A DNA stretch of 47,298 bases from an uncultured Collinsella sp. (GTDB taxonomy: Bacteria; Actinomycetota; Coriobacteriia; Coriobacteriales; Coriobacteriaceae), in assembly GCA_934654775.1 (NCBI GenBank), contig CAKUGR010000015.1, positions 1-47,298 of the forward strand, read 5' to 3'. The notes below the pieces were generated by a model, which saw only the letters and a program-made list of their open reading frames with translations, was not told the DNA's origin and did not search any database. Positions 43,129 through 47,298 of this stretch are shown one piece after another; within the stretch, counting starts at the first letter, position 1; every line of letters begins with the position of its first letter. Position numbers and translations under genes: made by a program.

Positions 43129-43641
43129 TTACGCAATCTCGTCGGAGTCGAGGTACAGCTCTCGGGCGTACAAGAAGAGCTGGGAAAGCATGAACAGGAC
43201 GATGCCGAGAACCAGAGAGGTCCAATCGAATGATGAAGCGATCTCTTGGGCGCCGACGGCCCCCTCGCCGCCAAACATCGAAACGGAGGTTTTGAGTGAG
43301 CCGGCGTAGAGGCTGGTGGCAGCTTGAACAACGAAGAGAATGCCGAGCACCTTCAAGCATGTCGCAGACCCTTTCTTGAAGGGGTCTCCGCTCTTGATCG
43401 TCCACAAGAGAACGGCGCTGAGGATGGTCGTAGCGATACCGATGACGGCAGGGACCAATGTCGAGATCGCAAGGGCTGGATACGCGGGGGAGTCTGCAAT
43501 TACAGGGTTGTCGAGCACTTCGATTGCTGGCTTTAAGGAGAACGCCACTTGTGCGATGGCGGTGGCGCAAAGGGTCGCAGAGGCTATCGCACATGCGATG
43601 CGGAAGGAATGAAGCCGGGGAGTGCGATTGTCGGAACTCAT
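43129..43641 (-). CDS. DUF2975 membrane protein
   Basis: A 170-aa protein with CGGAGGT before the ATG. Four hydrophobic segments (about 12-35, 55-80, 93-112, 138-157) and ARELYLDSDEIA at the end fit DUF2975. The family nearly always comes with a small Cro/CI regulator downstream, as here. The function is not known; the pair is often found in mobile or defence-related regions. Confidence 0.85.
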   Translation of the reverse strand: MSSDNRTPRLHSFRIACAIASATLCATAIAQVAFSLKPAIEVLDNPVIADSPAYPALAISTLVPAVIGIATTILSAVLLWTIKSGDPFKKGSATCLKVLGILFVVQAATSLYAGSLKTSVSMFGGEGAVGAQEIASSFDWTSLVLGIVLFMLSQLFLYARELYLDSDEIA

Positions 43642-43678
43642 AATAACCTCCGAAGAATTTAAAAAACTCAGGTTACTT

Positions 43679-43713
43679 TTTAACAGTTTATGTTAAATTG
43701 ACTTTGCCGGCAA
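43679..43713 (-). promoter_or_regulatory. Promoter and operator of the DUF2975-HTH operon
   Basis: On the minus strand TTGCCG (43713-43708), a 17-bp spacer and TAAACT (43690-43685). A perfect palindrome TTTAACA-GTTTA-TGTTAAA (43679-43697) covers the -10. It is a good operator candidate for the HTH protein. A plus-strand TTGACT at 43698 might serve the peptide gene, so both directions could be controlled together. Confidence 0.6.
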
Positions 43714-43761
43714 GTAATCACAGCATGCTGCAACCGAAACCCCTCTAGATTGGAGAGGATT

Positions 43762-44127
43762 ATGTTCAGTACTGTTAAGTCGTGTAAGCTCTTGGTTTTC
43801 CTCGGCCTCGCTCTTTGTCTGTTGCTGCCGGGAGCCCCCGCTTTTGCGGATACCCCGATGCCTCCTTCCCAGGAGAGCAGCCAGTGTGCCCTCGTTGAGC
43901 CCCTCGGGTATACGGACGACGTCGTCGATACCTACTGAAGCTACAGCTGTCCTCGCGGCGTAAGCGGGCACAGCATCTCGATGTTCAACATCTCTTACAA
44001 GACGATCTCCTACCGAAATGGCTATCGCCGATCCGCGCATCATAGGGAATCCCGCCTCGCTGCAATGTGCTCCTGTGGTGTTCTTGGCACAACTGATAAA
44101 TGGCAATTTGTCTATAGCACCTACTAG
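43762..44127 (+). CDS. Secreted peptide precursor with in-frame TGA (lactococcin 972-like candidate)
   Basis: ATG at 43762 follows GGAGAGG. A classic signal peptide comes first: basic start (MFSTVKSCK), hydrophobic core LLVFLGLALCLLLPG, cleavage after AFA at about residue 29. After 58 codons the frame meets TGA (43936-43938), preceded by DDVVDTY. It then stays open for 62 codons (SYSCPRGVSGHSISMFNIS through KWQFVYSTY) to TAG at 44125. The second part is rich in Ser, Tyr, Arg and Cys, like a mature secreted bacteriocin. In lactococcin 972-like peptides a Trp (GTW) stands near this place, so TGG to TGA is a one-base change. The ABC genes behind it match a peptide/immunity unit. Annotated without recoding it would be a 58-aa peptide. 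Confidence 0.6.
43946..43974 (+). promoter_or_regulatory. Hairpin just after the in-frame TGA (SECIS-like geometry)
   Basis: GCTGT and CTCGC (43946-43956, one unpaired C) pair with GCGGG and ACAGC (43964-43974, one unpaired C). The loop is GGCGTAA. The stem starts 7 nt after the TGA and the loop 18 nt after it, beginning with GG. Bacterial SECIS models ask for a loop some 16-37 nt after UGA with G among its first two bases. Hairpins like this are common in GC-rich DNA, so fit alone is weak evidence. Confidence 0.3.
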
Positions 44128-44137
44128 ATGCGAGGAA

Positions 44138-44160
44138 GGGCCGAGCATTTTGTTCGGCCC
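44138..44160 (+). promoter_or_regulatory. Hairpin between the peptide gene and the ABC permease
   Basis: GGGCCGA, 9-nt loop, TCGGCCC, starting 10 bp after the peptide TAG and followed by CTCTGTT. It looks like a weak terminator or processing site that would make peptide mRNA more abundant than transporter mRNA, as is common in bacteriocin operons. Confidence 0.5.
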
Positions 44161-44193
44161 CTCTGTTCCGACTGGATGAGGTTAAGGTTGGCG

Positions 44194-46416
44194 ATGAATA
44201 TGCTCAAAATCTCGAAGGCGATCTTTAGGTCGCTTCTCTCCTCCAGGTCGCTCTGTGTTGTCGTTGTTGCGTTGATGGTTCTTTGTGCTCTGCCCGTCTT
44301 CAGGAGCGCGGCTGGCATCGACGGACGGGTCGAATACCTCGAGTCGGGAATAACCCGTGCTGAGCAGGAATTGTCAGCATCCTATGCGGATGCGCTTGTG
44401 AATGCGGGGGAGGACGGTGTCTATGCCTCTTCATCAAGCATGCCCGCGCTTCTGTACCCTCTTGCCGCGGGACGTCTTATCTTGGCACCGCTCTCTCCCC
44501 TACTTCCGTTTCTGCAGATATCGGATGGAGAGTACACCTATTATGACGGATCGAAGGAGTACTTGCTATGGGTCGCAACGGCCGTTGCCGTCTCGTTCCT
44601 TGCCGCGCGTCTTAACAAACGTGAAAAGCTCATCATCCAGGCACCGATGGGCGAGCTGGGTAGACTTGTTGCATCGAGCGTATGGGCGAGTGTTTTTGCA
44701 ATGCTTGCCGTCCTCGCCATCAATCTTCCAGGGATAATCGCCGCGCTTGTGAAGAATGGCCCGGGCTCGCCGTTCTATCCGATAGGCTACATTCAATATG
44801 CGACTCCGGTTATCAAACCGGCTTGGCTGGTGTTCGCGCAGACGGCCATCTTGCAATTCTTGGTGGCAGCGTTCATCTCGCTTGTCGTTCACCTTGCCGT
44901 GAAGATTGCCAATAACCCTACGCTTGGAATCGTGTTCGTATGTGCCCTGATGGGGGTGACGATGGTTCCCGGGTATTACGGAAGATCCATCGCTTTACGT
45001 GAGTTCGCCCTGTTGAATCCCCTTACGTATGCGAACACTGAGTTGACCGTCGGCGCCTATAGCCCGTACCCGACAACGCAGATAGTGAATCTGCCTGGAC
45101 TTTGCTTCGAGCGTGGCGCGATTGCCCTCGTATGCGCAATCGGGATCGAGGTGCTGGCAATTAGCCTGCTTTGCGTTGCTGGAAAGAGCGGCTGCGCGTG
45201 CCCGATATCCCCGATTTGTCTTGAGAGAGGTTCCTTCACTGCATCGAGAACGGCAACTCGTTCGAGCGCTTGTGCCTCCGCCGTTGCATACGTAAGAACG
45301 ATGGGGAAACTGCTCCTGCGTTCTCCTACCCTCGCCGTATGCGCGATTGCAATGTCGACGACGATGCTGGCCCCGGCTCTGGTCGAGATGTTTCCTGACG
45401 CTGATAACGTTTCCGCTGTTCGGTATAGGGATGGGGAGCTCCGTTCAATAGATCGGTATCTAGAGCAGAACGCTGCGAATATGGACGTCGAGGGCAAAGC
45501 GGCCCTGGAAGACATGCGGGATGCTCTTTCGGGCTTCGTGTACGCGCCTATGCCTGCGGAGGGGTTTCGAAGCCTTGCGACGTACGAGCGCGCTCGAGGT
45601 GAGCTGGGCGCGGCAGATGCGACTCTCCTGCAATCGATCGGAATCGAGCCGGAGACTCCTTCTCGTGCGGAGGCGCGCGCCCTTCTGCTTGAGTCGATCG
45701 CGAGCTTGCCGGACCCCAAGGTTTACGAGTTAAGTACGAAGATGCCCCCATTAATCCTCCTTTCGTATCTCCAGGCAGCGCTTCCCTCCTTATTTTTGCT
45801 GTTGCCCGTGGTTGTCACATCGCTCGCGTGCACCCACCTGCAGTGTCGTTCCCTTCTGGTTCTCCAGATCCCCGCAACAGCGCATGTGCGTTTTCTGACG
45901 GCTGTTGCGCTGGCTCTCCTGCTTGGCTTGGTGCTGCTTTTGGTGTCGATGGTTCCCGCTGTCGTTGTGTCCGTGATTAAGAACGGTGCGGGTGGATCGG
46001 AGTATCCCGTCGCTCTCATTCGGGCGGGAGCTTCGACAACGTCCATGGTGGGGGAGGCGGTGTTGTGCAGTATTCCGTTGCTGGTCATGGCATACGGCGT
46101 GATTTCCGTCGTCGCTGCGTTGACAGCAGCGATTAGCCGCAACCCCGTTGTCACCGGAATGGTTTGCGCGGTTCTCTTGGTGTTGGGTTCGTTGAGCGCT
46201 CATGTTGAAAGCGTGGGCATGGGCGTCGCGCTGCTGGCTCCATTCGCCTCGTTTGATCCCGCTTCCCAGGTGGGGACGATTGGGTTCCTTGGGCGAGGGA
46301 CGAACGCGATGCCTTTTGGAGAGGTCGTCGGCGCATCGGGCGCTCTGCTGGTGGTCTTGGGCGCCGTATCTCCGTTGATGGTGCGCCTGAGTGTTCCAAA
46401 GATCGAAAGGGGATGA
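44194..46416 (+). CDS. Duplicated ABC transporter permease (bacteriocin-associated type)
   Basis: A 740-aa protein. ATG at 44194 has AAGG 6 nt upstream; a longer frame from 44128 runs through the hairpin. The protein consists of two homologous halves. Each has a membrane helix, an extracellular domain and a block of several helices. The halves share a marker: AALVKNGPGSPFYPIGYI near the middle and VSVIKNGAGGSEYPVALI in the second. VEYLESGITRAEQE and VRYRDGELRSIDRY also match. It is therefore a single-chain pseudo-dimer permease. The ATPase gene overlaps its stop. The size and position after a secreted peptide resemble the permeases of lactococcin 972-type operons, used for export or self-immunity. 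The exact family is uncertain. Confidence 0.8.
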   Translation: MNMLKISKAIFRSLLSSRSLCVVVVALMVLCALPVFRSAAGIDGRVEYLESGITRAEQELSASYADALVNAGEDGVYASSSSMPALLYPLAAGRLILAPLSPLLPFLQISDGEYTYYDGSKEYLLWVATAVAVSFLAARLNKREKLIIQAPMGELGRLVASSVWASVFAMLAVLAINLPGIIAALVKNGPGSPFYPIGYIQYATPVIKPAWLVFAQTAILQFLVAAFISLVVHLAVKIANNPTLGIVFVCALMGVTMVPGYYGRSIALREFALLNPLTYANTELTVGAYSPYPTTQIVNLPGLCFERGAIALVCAIGIEVLAISLLCVAGKSGCACPISPICLERGSFTASRTATRSSACASAVAYVRTMGKLLLRSPTLAVCAIAMSTTMLAPALVEMFPDADNVSAVRYRDGELRSIDRYLEQNAANMDVEGKAALEDMRDALSGFVYAPMPAEGFRSLATYERARGELGAADATLLQSIGIEPETPSRAEARALLLESIASLPDPKVYELSTKMPPLILLSYLQAALPSLFLLLPVVVTSLACTHLQCRSLLVLQIPATAHVRFLTAVALALLLGLVLLLVSMVPAVVVSVIKNGAGGSEYPVALIRAGASTTSMVGEAVLCSIPLLVMAYGVISVVAALTAAISRNPVVTGMVCAVLLVLGSLSAHVESVGMGVALLAPFASFDPASQVGTIGFLGRGTNAMPFGEVVGASGALLVVLGAVSPLMVRLSVPKIERG

Positions 46417-46421
46417 TCTCG

Positions 46422-47162
46422 ATGATTGACCTTCAAACGCTGACGATCTCTTATGGAAAGAAGGTGCTCGTAGATTCGGTGAACGCTGAGTTTGCCCCGG
46501 GTACGGTCTACGGTCTCGTCGCTCCGAACGGGCATGGAAAGACGACGTTGCTGCGTGCGATGGCAGGTTTGCCGGGTCCTCGCGTGGACGGGAGCATCGT
46601 TCTGGATGAGGTGCAGGGTACGGGTGCGAGAGAGGTCCGTTCTATGATCTTCTATGCACCTGGTGAGGGGACGCTGCTGTATCCCGGATTGCGTGCGGAA
46701 GATCACCTCAAGATGGTTTGCGATATGTGGCCGCATGCTCGCGATATCGAAGAGATAGTGGAACAAACGCAGATAGGCGAGTTCGCGAAGATGAGGATCC
46801 GCACTCTGAGCCAGGGCATGAAGCAGCAGCTTACCCTGGCGATTGCGTATGCGACGGGCGCGCGGTACCTTCTATTAGATGAGCCCATGAACGCGCTCGA
46901 CCCCAGCAGGGTGGACTTGCATTCCGAGATTCTCAGGAAGCTGGCCGATTCTGGTACGTGCATCATCATGTCATCCCACATCTTGGATTCGGTCGATAGG
47001 CTGTGCGATGAGATTCTGTTTTTGAAGGATGGGAGGCTCATTAGAAGCATTCCGCAAGATGATGCTGCGCCGAAGTCTCCTGGATCCCATTTCGCAAAGC
47101 CTGCCGGACGCGCCGAGGGTGCGCTAAGCACGTATCGGCGACTCTACGAAAAGGGCGGGTAG
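46422..47162 (+). CDS. ABC transporter ATP-binding protein
   Basis: A 246-aa protein; ATG at 46422 is better placed after AAAGGGG than the ATG at 46413 that overlaps the permease stop. Walker A is APNGHGKTT, with His where most have Ser or Ala. The signature is LSQGMKQQL, and Walker B is LLLDEPMNALDP. The last 35 residues extend past the D-loop/H-loop (SSHILDSVDRLCDEI). It powers the neighbouring permease, and one ATPase would dimerise under the two-half permease. Confidence 0.93.
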   Translation: MIDLQTLTISYGKKVLVDSVNAEFAPGTVYGLVAPNGHGKTTLLRAMAGLPGPRVDGSIVLDEVQGTGAREVRSMIFYAPGEGTLLYPGLRAEDHLKMVCDMWPHARDIEEIVEQTQIGEFAKMRIRTLSQGMKQQLTLAIAYATGARYLLLDEPMNALDPSRVDLHSEILRKLADSGTCIIMSSHILDSVDRLCDEILFLKDGRLIRSIPQDDAAPKSPGSHFAKPAGRAEGALSTYRRLYEKGG

Positions 47163-47164
47163 AA

Positions 47165-47293
47165 ATGCAAGTTAATAATCTATGTGGTCGATATGCCGTT
47201 AAACCCGCATATCGATACCGTTCAGCCATTCGCCTCGCCCCCGTCGCACGTATCTTCATCCGGTCTGTTACTTTTAATCTAACAATTCTTTGA
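47165..47293 (+). CDS. Possible short peptide after the ABC ATPase
   Basis: A 42-codon frame from ATG at 47165, 2 bp after the ATPase stop, to TGA at 47291. It is basic and rich in Arg and hydrophobic residues (AYRYRSAIRLAPVARIF). There is no good ribosome site beyond the end of the ATPase gene. It may be a chance frame or a small co-expressed peptide. Confidence 0.2.
   Translation: MQVNNLCGRYAVKPAYRYRSAIRLAPVARIFIRSVTFNLTIL
47188..47215. promoter_or_regulatory. Palindrome after the ABC operon
   Basis: TCGATATGC, 10 bp, GCATATCGA: perfect 9-bp arms. There is no T-run, so it is more likely an operator or mRNA 3' structure than a terminator. The surrounding DNA is AT-rich, and the window ends 83 bp later with a possible ribosome site (GAGGAA). 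Confidence 0.4.
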
Positions 47294-47298
47294 GGAAC

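Noticed and set aside
43936..43938. TGA as a genome-wide sense codon
   Set aside because: TGA is used as an ordinary stop in this window, for example at the end of adk (23036-23038) and of the permease (46414-46416).

Overview
The window looks like chromosomal DNA of a high-GC, anaerobic gut actinobacterium of class Coriobacteriia, most likely Collinsella or a close relative. This is inferred from protein sequence character, a zinc-type S14, an L17 with a K/A/P-rich tail, truA directly after rplQ, and an anaerobic purine/diaminopropionate catabolic cluster. No rRNA, tRNA or CRISPR array was found.

Layout. (1) 1-5.2 kb is accessory: a 37-residue membrane peptide resembling type I toxins, a DEDD exonuclease, a hypothetical protein, a DUF4143-type ATPase behind four short repeats spaced exactly 33 bp, and a membrane protein. 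(2) 4.5-15.7 kb is a catabolic cluster: a YheO-like PAS/HTH regulator divergent from dpaL-ygeY-ygeW-arcC-mocA-hyuA, then yqeC (opposite strand), yqeB and xdhC. It matches the E. coli ygeWXYZ-yqeA-ygfJ-yqeBC set. Diaminopropionate goes to pyruvate and ammonia, carbamoyl groups go to carbamoyl phosphate and ATP, and the last genes mature a molybdenum hydroxylase encoded elsewhere. (3) 15.7-17.6 kb holds a zinc-ribbon membrane protein bracketed by two copies of a palindromic repeat, plus a second palindromic/tandem repeat. (4) 17.6-28.3 kb is the second half of the spc operon and the alpha operon (rplE to rplQ, truA). It starts abruptly at rplE; rplN and rplX are not upstream. (5) 28.4-41.7 kb is housekeeping: a GT2-like protein, argR, a class A PBP, a U32 protein, tyrS, adenine deaminase, two convergent HAD phosphatases with REP-like repeats between them, citrate synthase and an ACT protein. 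(6) 41.8-47.3 kb looks like an island: a truncated integrase, a HTH/DUF2975 pair with an operator-like palindrome, and a three-gene unit of a secreted peptide, a duplicated ABC permease and an ABC ATPase.

The most unusual feature is the secreted peptide gene at 43762-44127. Its frame has one in-frame TGA after a clean signal peptide and continues for 62 more codons to a TAG, just before the ABC genes. A stable hairpin lies 7 nt after the TGA, with geometry compatible with a bacterial SECIS. It may be a bacteriocin-like (lactococcin 972-like) precursor with a Trp-to-stop change, a readthrough product or a selenopeptide. The first is simplest; the sequence alone cannot decide.
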